Source of the DNA: JACZXQ01 sp036986155
GTDB lineage: Bacteria > Gemmatimonadota > Gemmatimonadetes > Longimicrobiales > Gaopeijiaceae
NCBI GenBank assembly: GCA_036986155.1
Contig: BTRA01000055.1
Span: 1-18,556 of the forward strand
Length of the DNA: 18,556 nucleotides
Direction: 5' to 3'
Shown: in pieces, positions 7,092-14,373 of the stretch
How positions within the stretch are numbered: the stretch's first letter is position 1
Layout: every line of letters starts with the position of its first letter
Notes under the pieces: generated by a model
The model's input: only the letters and a program-made list of their open reading frames with translations
Database searches by the model: none
What the model was told of the DNA's origin: nothing
Position numbers and translations under genes: made by a program

Positions 7092-8075
7092 ATGGCGAGC
7101 TTCCCTGATTACAGGCCACGGCGGCTGAGGCGCTCCGAAGCGCTGCGGGGCCTCATCCGTGAGACGTCCCTGGGGCCGGAACACCTGGTGCTCCCCTTCT
7201 TCGTGGTGCCCGGCGACGATGTCCGGCAGCCGGTGGACGCCATGCCCGGCGTCGAGCGCCTCTCGGTAGACCACCTGGTGAGGGAGGCCGGTGAGGCCCA
7301 GGAGCTGGGGATTCCGGCGGTCCTCCTGTTCGGCATCCCACCCACCAAGGACGAGGTGGCGAGCAGCGCGTATTCCGACGATGGCATCGTCCAACAGGCG
7401 GTGCGGGCGCTCAAGGCTGCGCATCCCGAGCTGGTGGTCGTCACCGACGTGTGCCTGTGCCAATACACCTCCCACGGCCACTGTGGCGTGTTGGTCGACG
7501 ACCACGTGGACAACGACGCCACGTTGGACCTTCTGGCCCGAACCTCGGTCAGCCATGCCGACGCGGGGGCCGACATCGTGGCCCCGTCCGACATGATGGA
7601 CGGGCGAGTGGGCGCGATCCGCGACGCGCTCGAAGACGCCGACCATCCGGACGTCGCCATCATGAGCTACGCGGCGAAGTACGCCTCGGCGTTCTACGGA
7701 CCGTTCCGCGAGGCGGCGGATTCGGCGCCCGGAAAGGGAGATCGCCGCGGATACCAGATGGATCCAGCCAACGCGGATGAGGCCTTGAGGGAGGTCTTCC
7801 TCGATCTGGACGAGGGAGCCGACATCGTCATGGTGAAGCCGGCGCTGCCCTACCTGGACATCATTCGACGCGTCAAGACGGAGACCGGGTACCCCGTAGC
7901 CGCATACCAGGTATCCGGCGAGTATTCCATGGTTCGAGCCGCCGGAGAGCGAGGATGGCTCGACGCGGAAGCCACGCTGATGGAGTCGTTATTGTCCATT
8001 CGAAGGGCCGGTGCCGACATCGTCATCACGTATTGGGCGCGGGAATTCGCGCGGATCTCACAGAAACGTTTGTAG
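7092..8075 (+). CDS. hemB: Delta-aminolevulinic acid dehydratase (porphobilinogen synthase)
   Basis: HemB condenses two 5-aminolevulinate molecules into porphobilinogen, the second committed step of haem synthesis, in the cytosol as a homo-octamer. The 327 residues are full length. The zinc-binding cysteines C121, C123 and C131 are all present (DVCLCQYTSHGHCG), so this is a Zn-dependent type. The two Schiff-base lysines are K196 in AAKYASAFYGPF and K249 in MVKPALPYLD. The ATG at 7092 lies 20 bases after rimI. No haem gene is adjacent, but hemA is two genes further on. No intrinsic terminator is visible after the TAG stop. Confidence 0.97.
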   Translation: MASFPDYRPRRLRRSEALRGLIRETSLGPEHLVLPFFVVPGDDVRQPVDAMPGVERLSVDHLVREAGEAQELGIPAVLLFGIPPTKDEVASSAYSDDGIVQQAVRALKAAHPELVVVTDVCLCQYTSHGHCGVLVDDHVDNDATLDLLARTSVSHADAGADIVAPSDMMDGRVGAIRDALEDADHPDVAIMSYAAKYASAFYGPFREAADSAPGKGDRRGYQMDPANADEALREVFLDLDEGADIVMVKPALPYLDIIRRVKTETGYPVAAYQVSGEYSMVRAAGERGWLDAEATLMESLLSIRRAGADIVITYWAREFARISQKRL

Positions 8076-8093
8076 TCTAATTGCAAAAAATCG

Positions 8094-8123
8094 TTGACCC
8101 AGATCGCCTTGCCGGGATATCTT
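8094..8123 (+). promoter_or_regulatory. Candidate sigma-70 promoter for the LysM-to-tatC gene run
   Basis: TTGACC (8094-8099, five of six to consensus) is followed after 18 bases by TATCTT (8118-8123, four of six). It lies in the largest intergenic gap after rel (8076-8178), just after an A-rich stretch (8085-8090). Transcription would start near 8130, giving a leader of about 50 bases to the ATG at 8179. This is the best-looking promoter in the window and would split the run into two transcription units after hemB. Confidence 0.5.
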
Positions 8124-8178
8124 CCGAGGTGCGATACAGTAGCGTAAATCCCTGTCTCGGTTGACGAAGGGAAGGATC

Positions 8179-9252
8179 ATGGTTCGGTTGAAAGTCGTCT
8201 TGGTGGCGCTGGTAATTCTTCCGGGTTTTGTGTCTGGACAGCAATCGCCTCTGAGCCATACGGTGGTGAAGGGTGAGACCCTGTGGGGTCTGGCACAGCG
8301 CTATTACCAGGATCCGTTCCTGTGGCCACGCATCTGGCAGGCCAACCGGGCCGCCGTCGAGGATCCCAACCTCATTTTTCCGACCCAGGTCTTTGTCATT
8401 CCCGGGATGGAAGGGCCTGCGGTGGTCAGCGCCGTGGAAGTACAGCCCAGCCCACGTCCCGGCATGGCGGAGCCGGAGCCCGAGCCGGAGCCCGTTTTCG
8501 AGGGAGACACTCGCACGCGGGATCGCACAGTCTTCTACCGTGACCCCGACACGGGCGCAGGCGTCGCCCTCACGTCGGGGCCCAAGCGTGTCGCCGTTCC
8601 GCGCCACACGGTCTATTCGGCCAAATGGCTCGTCAGCGATGGTGACGACGTGAGATCCCTCGGCACGGTCGACAGCTTCATGGAGTCCGGTGACCTGAGA
8701 ACGGCATTCCCGTATACTCGCGTGCAGATCGGTATGCATCGCGGCCATGAACTCGCCATAGGCGACCGCCTCCAGAGCTTCCGCCCCGGCAGAGTGATCG
8801 ATGGCGTCGGTCGGGTCATGAGCCCCACTTCCGTGTTGTCCGTGACGCGAGTCGAGGAAGCCGGTATCGTCGCGGTCGTGCTCGACGCGTTCGACCGAGT
8901 CCGCGGGGGAGACATGGTGCGGCCGGCCCCGCCGTTCGACCTCGAGCCCGGCGAGGAGCCGGATTTGATCACTGAAGGAGGTACGGCGAGGATTCTCGGA
9001 TTCGGCGAGGATCGTTCGGTATACAGCATCGGCAACATCGCGTTTCTGGACCAGGGTGAGGCCCAGGGCCTCGAGGTCGGCGACGAATACATCCTCTACA
9101 CGGGCGACACGGACGGCTGGTCGGGGGATGTAGCGGGTTCGCTTCAGGTCGTCGGAACGCGCCCGAATACCGCCTCGGCCCGGATCATCCGTATCACCAG
9201 CCCGGTCTTCACCGCGGGCCTGACCGTGCACCTCGACCGCAAGATGCGGTAG
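8179..9252 (+). CDS. Secreted LysM domain protein
   Basis: A 357-residue exported protein of unknown exact role. Residues 1-20 are a signal peptide (MVRLK, hydrophobic core, VSG before QQ). A single LysM domain spans about 26-75 (SHTVVKGETLWGLAQRYYQD to FVIPGM), a fold that binds peptidoglycan glycan strands. A short acidic Glu-Pro repeat (98-105) links it to a long C-terminal region (about 130-350) that I cannot assign. LysM proteins of this shape act in cell wall binding or remodelling; periplasmic location is inferred. I chose ATG 8179 over an upstream in-frame TTG (8161) because GAAGGA (8171-8176) is well placed and the signal peptide then begins properly. It leads the run toward the haem and Tol-Pal genes. 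Confidence 0.85.
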   Translation: MVRLKVVLVALVILPGFVSGQQSPLSHTVVKGETLWGLAQRYYQDPFLWPRIWQANRAAVEDPNLIFPTQVFVIPGMEGPAVVSAVEVQPSPRPGMAEPEPEPEPVFEGDTRTRDRTVFYRDPDTGAGVALTSGPKRVAVPRHTVYSAKWLVSDGDDVRSLGTVDSFMESGDLRTAFPYTRVQIGMHRGHELAIGDRLQSFRPGRVIDGVGRVMSPTSVLSVTRVEEAGIVAVVLDAFDRVRGGDMVRPAPPFDLEPGEEPDLITEGGTARILGFGEDRSVYSIGNIAFLDQGEAQGLEVGDEYILYTGDTDGWSGDVAGSLQVVGTRPNTASARIIRITSPVFTAGLTVHLDRKMR

Positions 9253-9257
9253 GAGAA
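9251..9257 (+). promoter_or_regulatory. Shine-Dalgarno placed for a 6-codon ORF before the CcsA-like gene
   Basis: AGGAGAA begins inside the TAG stop of the LysM gene. It is well spaced from a GTG at 9264, which opens a six-codon ORF (reading MGLTLR) ending in TGA at 9282-9284. That TGA overlaps the GTG start (9281) of the membrane protein gene. The true gene start has no Shine-Dalgarno of its own, and an in-frame TAG at 9260 rules out any earlier start. Confidence 0.5.
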
Positions 9258-9280
9258 CTTAGCGTGGGCCTGACGCTGCG

Positions 9281-10093
9281 GTGATCCACTACGTCGCTCT
9301 CCTACTCTACATCTCCGCCCTGATTCTCTGGGTCCGCTCTTTTCTGGAGGGCGGGCGGGGGAGGATGGCGGCACTCGCGTTCGGCGTCGCGGCCGCAGGG
9401 GTCACCGCGCACACCGTCGCGCTCGCCCGATTCACGGTGATCAACAACGAGCTACCGCTCGTGGGGTTGGCACCGTCGCTCTCGACCATGGCGTTGATCA
9501 TCGGCGTGGGCCTGCTGGCCACCATCGGGCTCGGCGAGGTCAGGCGCGTCGGCATCGTCTTGATTCCCGTCGTGATCCTCATGGAGGGAACGGCGGTGGT
9601 GCTGGGCGTCCAGCCGACCGAGGGAGTCCTGGACTTTCAGGGCGCCTGGTTCGCGCTCCACGTGACGCTGGCGTTCGCCGGATACAGCGGCATGACCGTG
9701 GCCTTCTCGGCGTCCCTGCTCTACCTCCTCCAGTTCAACACGCTCAAGGCCAAACGGCTGGGCCCCGCGTTTCGCTTTCTGCCTCCCCTGGCCACTCTCG
9801 ACCGGTTGGGCAGGATCGGCCTGGTGGCCGGGCTCATCACGCTCACGTTGGGCCTTGCGATCGGATGGGCCTGGACGGTCCGATTCCGGCACTCGTTCCA
9901 GCAGACCGATCCCGCGGTGATCTGGGGGGTCCTGACCTGGGCGGTATTCGTGGGGGTGTTGATGGTGCGGGGCAGGGGCGGCGAGTACGAGCGCCGAGGC
10001 GCACTGGCTACGGTGGTCGGGTTCACGGTGGTGGTCGCGGCTTATGTCGTGCTCCGGCTGGCGGCTTCTACCGGAGGGTTCTTCCTCCGATGA
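9281..10093 (+). CDS. CcsA/HemX-like cytochrome c assembly membrane protein
   Basis: A 270-residue polytopic inner-membrane protein with about eight hydrophobic segments, of the CcsA/ResC/HemX superfamily. Histidines H44 (TAHTVALARF), H127 (FALHVTLAFAGY) and H204 are candidates for the conserved haem-liganding positions. The tryptophan-rich WWD-type segment of true CcsA is not evident; the matching place reads TDPAVIWGVLTWA (209-221). This favours the shorter HemX type, which in Bacillus lies next to hemA and affects GluTR levels. Either cytochrome c maturation or control of HemA is possible. GTG 9281 is the only possible early start. The stop overlaps hemA (ATGA at 10090-10093). Confidence 0.82.
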   Translation: MIHYVALLLYISALILWVRSFLEGGRGRMAALAFGVAAAGVTAHTVALARFTVINNELPLVGLAPSLSTMALIIGVGLLATIGLGEVRRVGIVLIPVVILMEGTAVVLGVQPTEGVLDFQGAWFALHVTLAFAGYSGMTVAFSASLLYLLQFNTLKAKRLGPAFRFLPPLATLDRLGRIGLVAGLITLTLGLAIGWAWTVRFRHSFQQTDPAVIWGVLTWAVFVGVLMVRGRGGEYERRGALATVVGFTVVVAAYVVLRLAASTGGFFLR

Positions 10094-11448
10094 CGCTGGC
10101 GGTCGTAGGTGTCAGTCACCATACCGCCCCGGTAGAGGCCAGGGAGAGGTTCGCGTTCGGGCACGCCGAGGCCGTCCGGGCGCTCGGAAGGCTTCGCGAA
10201 GAGGCCGGCCTCCATGAGGCCGTGCTGGTCTCGACCTGCAACCGCACCGAGCTCTACTTCCACCCGGCCGCCGATCCGGCCGCATTGGAGGCGGGCGCCG
10301 CCGTGCTCAGGAACAAGGCGGAAGGCATCGAGGGCTCCGCGGACCGCTTCCTCTACCAAAAGCAGGGGCTCGACTCGGTCAGGCATCTCTACTGCGTAAG
10401 CGCCGGCCTCGACTCCATGGTGCTGGGCGAGGCCGAGATCCAGGGCCAGGTCAAGATCGCCTACGAGTTGGCCACGCGTGTGCCGGTGGCGCCGCCCATG
10501 GCGGGTCCCGTGCTGAGCCGGCTCTTTCAGACCGCTCTTTCGGTCGGGGGGCGCGTCCGGTCGGAGACCACCATCGGCCAGGGAGCGGCGTCGGTGGCAT
10601 CGGTGGCCGTCGAACTCGCGGGCAAGATCTTCGGCTCGCTCAAGAGTCGGCGCGCGCTGGTTGTCGGCGCGGGAGCCAACGCCGAGCTTGTGGCGGAGGC
10701 TCTGACGAGGCGTGGCGCGCTCAGCGTCCTCGTGGCCAACCGGACGCACGAGCGGGCGGTCGCATTGGCCGGGCGCCTCGAGGGAACGGCAATACCCTAC
10801 CAGGACGTGCCCAGCCGCCTCGACGACGTGGACATTCTGGTGACTTCGACCGCGGCGCCCCATGCGGTGATCACGCTCGAAGCCGTGCGGGGCGCCCTTC
10901 CTCAGGCCAGGGGCCGTCCGCTGTTGATCATGGACCTCTCCATCCCCAGGGACGTCGAACCGGCGATCGGGTCCGAGCCCAACGTGTTCCTGTACAACGT
11001 CGATGATCTGCGCGAGATCGTCGACGATGCTTTGGACCGCCGAAAGGCGGTGTTTCCAGTGGCGGAGCGCATCATCGAGGACGAAGTCGAGGCTTTCCGG
11101 CGTTGGTACGCGGGCAGGCAGGTGGTGCCCCTGATCCGGTCGCTGCGTGGCCGCTGGGACGGGGTGCGTGACCAGGAGCTTCAATGGCTCTGGCAGCGAC
11201 TCGGACATCTCTCACCGGAGGATCGCGAGATGGTGGAACGGTTCTCCGAGCGCCTGCTGGGCAAGCTGCTCCACGAACCGACGGTGCGGCTCCGCGAGGG
11301 AGCGGAGAACGGCCGCGTGGCCGACTTCGTCGACGCGGTACGGTACCTGCATGACCTCGATGTGGCTGTACCGGGGCTTGCGAGCGACGAAGACGAGGAG
11401 CCGGCGGAGTCGGTGCCGGAGTCATTGACCGAGAGCGACGAAACATGA
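10090..11448 (+). CDS. hemA: Glutamyl-tRNA reductase
   Basis: GluTR reduces glutamyl-tRNA(Glu) with NADPH to glutamate-1-semialdehyde, the first committed and usually rate-controlling step of C5-route tetrapyrrole synthesis. The 452-residue protein has the N-terminal VGVSHHTAPVE (6-16), the catalytic cysteine C50 in STCNRTELY, H99 and LDSMVLGEAEIQGQVK (107-122), and the NADPH-binding GAGANAE (193-199). A C-terminal helical dimerisation domain follows, with an extra acidic tail rich in Glu, Asp and Ser (about 433-452). I start it at the ATG at 10090, which gives the canonical N-terminus and overlaps the upstream stop; the frame stays open further upstream, but only as a shadow inside the HemX-like gene. 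It ends in an ATGA overlap with the epimerase. Confidence 0.97.
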   Translation: MTLAVVGVSHHTAPVEARERFAFGHAEAVRALGRLREEAGLHEAVLVSTCNRTELYFHPAADPAALEAGAAVLRNKAEGIEGSADRFLYQKQGLDSVRHLYCVSAGLDSMVLGEAEIQGQVKIAYELATRVPVAPPMAGPVLSRLFQTALSVGGRVRSETTIGQGAASVASVAVELAGKIFGSLKSRRALVVGAGANAELVAEALTRRGALSVLVANRTHERAVALAGRLEGTAIPYQDVPSRLDDVDILVTSTAAPHAVITLEAVRGALPQARGRPLLIMDLSIPRDVEPAIGSEPNVFLYNVDDLREIVDDALDRRKAVFPVAERIIEDEVEAFRRWYAGRQVVPLIRSLRGRWDGVRDQELQWLWQRLGHLSPEDREMVERFSERLLGKLLHEPTVRLREGAENGRVADFVDAVRYLHDLDVAVPGLASDEDEEPAESVPESLTESDET

Positions 11449-12407
11449 ACGACACGCCCAGGCGCGTGTTGGTGACCGGTGGCGCGGGGTTCATCGGGAG
11501 CCACGTGGTGGACGCACACCTGACGCGGGGTGACCGTGTGTGGGTCGTGGACGACCTCTCCAGCGGCAAGCGCGAGAACGTGCCCTCGGAAGCGGAGTTC
11601 GTCGAGATGGACATCGCCGACGCCGGGCTGCGGGACCTCTTCCGTGACGTGGAGTTCCAGTTGGTGAACCACCACGCGGCCCAGGTGGACGTCAGGACCT
11701 CGGTCGACGACCCCATGTTGGATGCCGGCGTGAACGTCGCCGGGCTGCTGAATGTGTTGGAAGGGGCGAGGGAGGCCGGCACGGATCGCGTGATCTACGT
11801 CTCGAGCGGTGGCGTGATCTACGGCGAGCCCGAGCAGGTGCCGACGCCCGAGACGGCCCCCAAACTCCCACTCTCGCCCTACGGAGTGGCCAAGCTCGCC
11901 GGCGAGCACTACCTGCACTACTACAGAGAGATCCACGGCATCGACTACGTGGCGCTACGCTACGCGAACGTCTACGGTCCGAGGCAGGACCCCCACGGGG
12001 AGGCCGGCGTGGTGGCGATCTTCAGCCAACGGCTCATCGGGGAGGAAGAGTTGACCATCTTCGGGGATGGCGAGCAGACCCGAGACTACGTGTTCGTCAA
12101 AGACGTGGTCAGCGCGAACCTCAAGGCCGCCGACCTGGACATCCCGGGCGGCGACGGACTCGATGCGGTCGCATTCAACGTGGGGACGGGGCGGGGCACG
12201 AGCGTGAACCGGCTGGCGGACCTTCTGGAAGAGATCGCCGGTATCCATCCCGGCCGTGAGTACCGTGCGGAACGCCCCGGGGAGCTCCGCCACAGCACGC
12301 TCGACGCCGGTCGCTTCGCGGAGTGGGGCTGGGCGCCTCACTTCGCGCTCCAGGACGGACTTCGTGAAACGTTTCAGTTCATCACCGACACGGGGGTACC
12401 GGGTTGA
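11445..12407 (+). CDS. NAD-dependent sugar epimerase (GalE-like extended SDR)
   Basis: A 320-residue extended short-chain dehydrogenase/reductase. The NAD-binding motif is TGGAGFIGSH (11-20), the active-site serine region SSGGVIYG (120-127) and the catalytic YxxxK is Y146-GVA-K150. LRYANVYGPRQDP (171-183) and DYVFVKDV (214-221) match UDP-hexose 4-epimerases and related sugar-nucleotide enzymes. The likely reaction is 4-epimerisation of UDP-glucose or UDP-GlcNAc for surface polysaccharide. The exact substrate cannot be read from the sequence, and a UDP-glucuronate decarboxylase or dTDP-glucose 4,6-dehydratase relative is less likely. It is coupled to hemA upstream (ATGA) and to tolQ downstream (TTGA). 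Confidence 0.9.
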   Translation: MNDTPRRVLVTGGAGFIGSHVVDAHLTRGDRVWVVDDLSSGKRENVPSEAEFVEMDIADAGLRDLFRDVEFQLVNHHAAQVDVRTSVDDPMLDAGVNVAGLLNVLEGAREAGTDRVIYVSSGGVIYGEPEQVPTPETAPKLPLSPYGVAKLAGEHYLHYYREIHGIDYVALRYANVYGPRQDPHGEAGVVAIFSQRLIGEEELTIFGDGEQTRDYVFVKDVVSANLKAADLDIPGGDGLDAVAFNVGTGRGTSVNRLADLLEEIAGIHPGREYRAERPGELRHSTLDAGRFAEWGWAPHFALQDGLRETFQFITDTGVPG

Positions 12408-13126
12408 CGGGTATCACACTGCTGTTCGCCCAGGCCAGGCCGCCGGCTTCGGTCTGGGACATGGTGTTCGCGGGCACGCTGCCGACCAAGCTCGTGCTGC
12501 TCACGCTGGCCATCGCCTCGGTGGCGAGCTGGATTCTGATCTTCTGGAAGATCATCCAGTTTCGTGAGGTCCGAGGCCACGGCGACAAGTTCCTCCAGGC
12601 CATGGAGCGGGCGCAGCGCCTGGAGGACGCGTACAACGCGATCCTGGCGCTGCCCGAGTCACCCTATAGCCGTGTGTTCCGCCAGGGAGTGAACTTCTTC
12701 AGCGAATTACGGCCCGGAGCGCTCAAGGAGGGCGCTCCGGTGGGTCAGGGGCTCTCGGTCGCGCAGCTCGAGGTCCTGCGTCTCATGTTGGAGAAGGAAG
12801 AGGCGGAGGAGCGCGACGAGCTCGGGCGCGGTCTCACCTGGCTCGCGGTGATCGGCTCTGTGTCCCCGTTGTTGGGGTTGATGGGCACGGTGATCGGGAT
12901 CACGAACACGTTTCTCGGCATCACGCGGGGGGGCTCGACCAACATCGCCGCGGTGGGCCCCGGCGTGGCCGAAGCGCTGATCACCACGGTGGCGGGCCTG
13001 GCCGTCGCAATACCGGCGGTCATCTTCTACAACTACTTCGTGGATCGCCTCAACCTCGTGAGCGGGGAGCTGGAGGGTTTCTCCAGCGAGTTCATCGGCA
13101 CCCTTGCGCGAGAGGGACGGATATGA
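12404..13126 (+). CDS. tolQ: TolQ/ExbB-type proton channel subunit
   Basis: An inner-membrane protein of 240 residues with three membrane helices (about 28-50, 144-166 and 187-209) and a cytoplasmic loop between the first two. With TolR it forms the proton-driven motor of the Tol-Pal system, which pulls the outer membrane inward during division. The conserved polar residues T162 (GTVIGI) and T194/T195 (ALITTVAGLAVAIPA) line the proton path in the family. The start is probably TTG at 12404, overlapping the epimerase stop as TTGA with a weak upstream G-run; the next ATG (12461) would cut off a normal-looking N-terminus and has no better Shine-Dalgarno. The complete tol set downstream favours TolQ over ExbB or MotA. 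Confidence 0.93.
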   Translation: MTGITLLFAQARPPASVWDMVFAGTLPTKLVLLTLAIASVASWILIFWKIIQFREVRGHGDKFLQAMERAQRLEDAYNAILALPESPYSRVFRQGVNFFSELRPGALKEGAPVGQGLSVAQLEVLRLMLEKEEAEERDELGRGLTWLAVIGSVSPLLGLMGTVIGITNTFLGITRGGSTNIAAVGPGVAEALITTVAGLAVAIPAVIFYNYFVDRLNLVSGELEGFSSEFIGTLAREGRI

Positions 13127-13132
13127 GGAGGG
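13127..13132 (+). promoter_or_regulatory. Shine-Dalgarno deciding the tolR start
   Basis: AGGAGG lies directly after the tolQ TGA stop. It is four bases from GTG 13137 and ten from GTG 13143, so it supports a start at one of these and not at the upstream ATG 13104. Confidence 0.6.
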
Positions 13133-13136
13133 CCTC

Positions 13137-13565
13137 GTGAGCGTGAGCGGCGGCCGGCGGCGCCGCGTGGGCCACGATCTCGAGGTGCGGGCCGACATCA
13201 ACGTCACCAGCCTCGTGGATGTGGCGTTCACTCTGCTCGTGATCTTCCTCATCACGGCGCCGATCATGCAAGGGGGGATCGAGGTGGACGTGCCGAGGGG
13301 TGATGTGAACCCTCTGAGCACGGTGGAATCGAGCCTGATCGTGACGGTGGACAGCTCGGGGCGGATCTTCCTGGGTGAGACGCCGGTGGACCGCGACCGC
13401 TTCGCGGCTGTGTTCAGCCAACTGGTGGGAGCTACACAGCCGGAGATGGTGTACATCAAGGGTGATTCACTCGGGACCTTGGGGCCCTGGTTCGACGTCA
13501 TGTCGATCGTGGCCGCCAGCGAGGTGAGATGGGCCATCGTGGCGGAACAGCGCCCCGGCTCCTGA
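13137..13565 (+). CDS. tolR: TolR/ExbD-type motor subunit
   Basis: A 142-residue protein with one N-terminal membrane helix and a periplasmic domain. The helix begins after the basic GGRRRRVGHDLEVRADINVT and contains the essential protonatable aspartate D28 in SLVDVAFTLLVIFLIT (25-40). The periplasmic part (about 46-140) is the TolR/ExbD domain. The start is GTG at 13137, with AGGAGG at 13127-13132 only four bases before it; a second GTG at 13143 has better spacing and gives a protein two residues shorter. A longer frame from 13104 inside tolQ adds residues unlike the family. It sits 10 bases after tolQ. Confidence 0.93.
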   Translation: MSVSGGRRRRVGHDLEVRADINVTSLVDVAFTLLVIFLITAPIMQGGIEVDVPRGDVNPLSTVESSLIVTVDSSGRIFLGETPVDRDRFAAVFSQLVGATQPEMVYIKGDSLGTLGPWFDVMSIVAASEVRWAIVAEQRPGS

Positions 13566-13593
13566 ACAGGACCCCGCGCCCCATGGGGGGACC

Positions 13594-14334
13594 GTGAGCA
13601 ACCTGGGAACCTACAGGCGCCGACGCCGTGGTAAGCCACCAAGCAAATGGGCGTTCGGGGCGTCTGCCGCGGTACACGCGGTCGCCATCCTGCTCGCGTG
13701 GTGGACCACCACCCTGGGCGCCACGGTCCCGCAGTTCGTGATCTACGAGATCGAACTGGTGTCTCCGGCCGCCCTCGAGTTCGGTGAACCGACTCCCCCC
13801 GCACCGCCGGACCTGGTGGTCGAGACGCCCCGCCAGGCCGAGCCCGTGGAGCAGAGCGACCCGGTCATCGTCGACGACAACCTGCCGACGCGCGACGAGC
13901 CTGCGGAGGAGCAGCCCGAAGAAGAGGCCTCCCCGCCTCCCCCTGAATCCGAGGCGAAAGAGCAGCCCACGAGCCCGACGCCCAACCCGGACGCCCCCGA
14001 AGCCGGTGAGGACATGAACGTCCGTATGGAGGGGCTGCAGCGTGACTACCCGGAGTACTACAACAACATCATCCGGCAGATCGACCGCTGCTTCCGTTGG
14101 CAGGGCGCGGGGGACCTCAGGGTCACGGTGCGTTTCGTGATCAACCGCGACGGGACCGTTTCCGACCAAGAGATTGTAGAAGGCTCCGGAAGCTTTTCCT
14201 TCGACATCGACGCGTTGGGAGCGATCGAATGCGCCGGTTCGAAGAATCGGCTCGGGCCGCTGCCCGAGGATTTCCGGGCCGAACGACTGGACGTCGTGTT
14301 CAAGTTCGATCCGGCGCGGCGGGGTGGCATCTGA
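13594..14334 (+). CDS. tolA: TolA/TonB-like energy-transducing protein
   Basis: A 246-residue protein that would span the periplasm and link the TolQR motor to TolB/Pal. Residues 1-18 are basic and 19-41 form one membrane helix containing S24-AAV-H28, the Ser/His pair spaced as in the TonB/TolA motor-contact motif. A proline/glutamate-rich linker follows (about 66-138), then a TonB/TolA-like C-terminal domain (about 145-240) with FRWQGAGDLRVTVRFVINRDG. C166 and C213 could form a disulfide, as occurs in TolA; this is inference. GTG 13594 is the start, after a run of G. The linker is a rigid Pro/Glu type instead of the long alanine helix of E. coli TolA, so many annotators would call it a TonB family protein. 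Its place between tolR and tolB supports the TolA role. Confidence 0.88.
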   Translation: MSNLGTYRRRRRGKPPSKWAFGASAAVHAVAILLAWWTTTLGATVPQFVIYEIELVSPAALEFGEPTPPAPPDLVVETPRQAEPVEQSDPVIVDDNLPTRDEPAEEQPEEEASPPPPESEAKEQPTSPTPNPDAPEAGEDMNVRMEGLQRDYPEYYNNIIRQIDRCFRWQGAGDLRVTVRFVINRDGTVSDQEIVEGSGSFSFDIDALGAIECAGSKNRLGPLPEDFRAERLDVVFKFDPARRGGI

Positions 14335-14373
14335 TGTACTTCTCGAGCGACTTCTCAGGTACGGCGTGACGGC

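Noticed and set aside
8077..9231. 384-codon minus-strand frame opposite the LysM gene
   Set aside because: The + strand frame has a signal peptide, a LysM domain and a Shine-Dalgarno; the minus frame has none.
9865..10089. Upstream extension of HemA
   Set aside because: These codons overlap the HemX-like gene and encode an Arg/Gly-rich shadow; the canonical HemA N-terminus starts at 10090.
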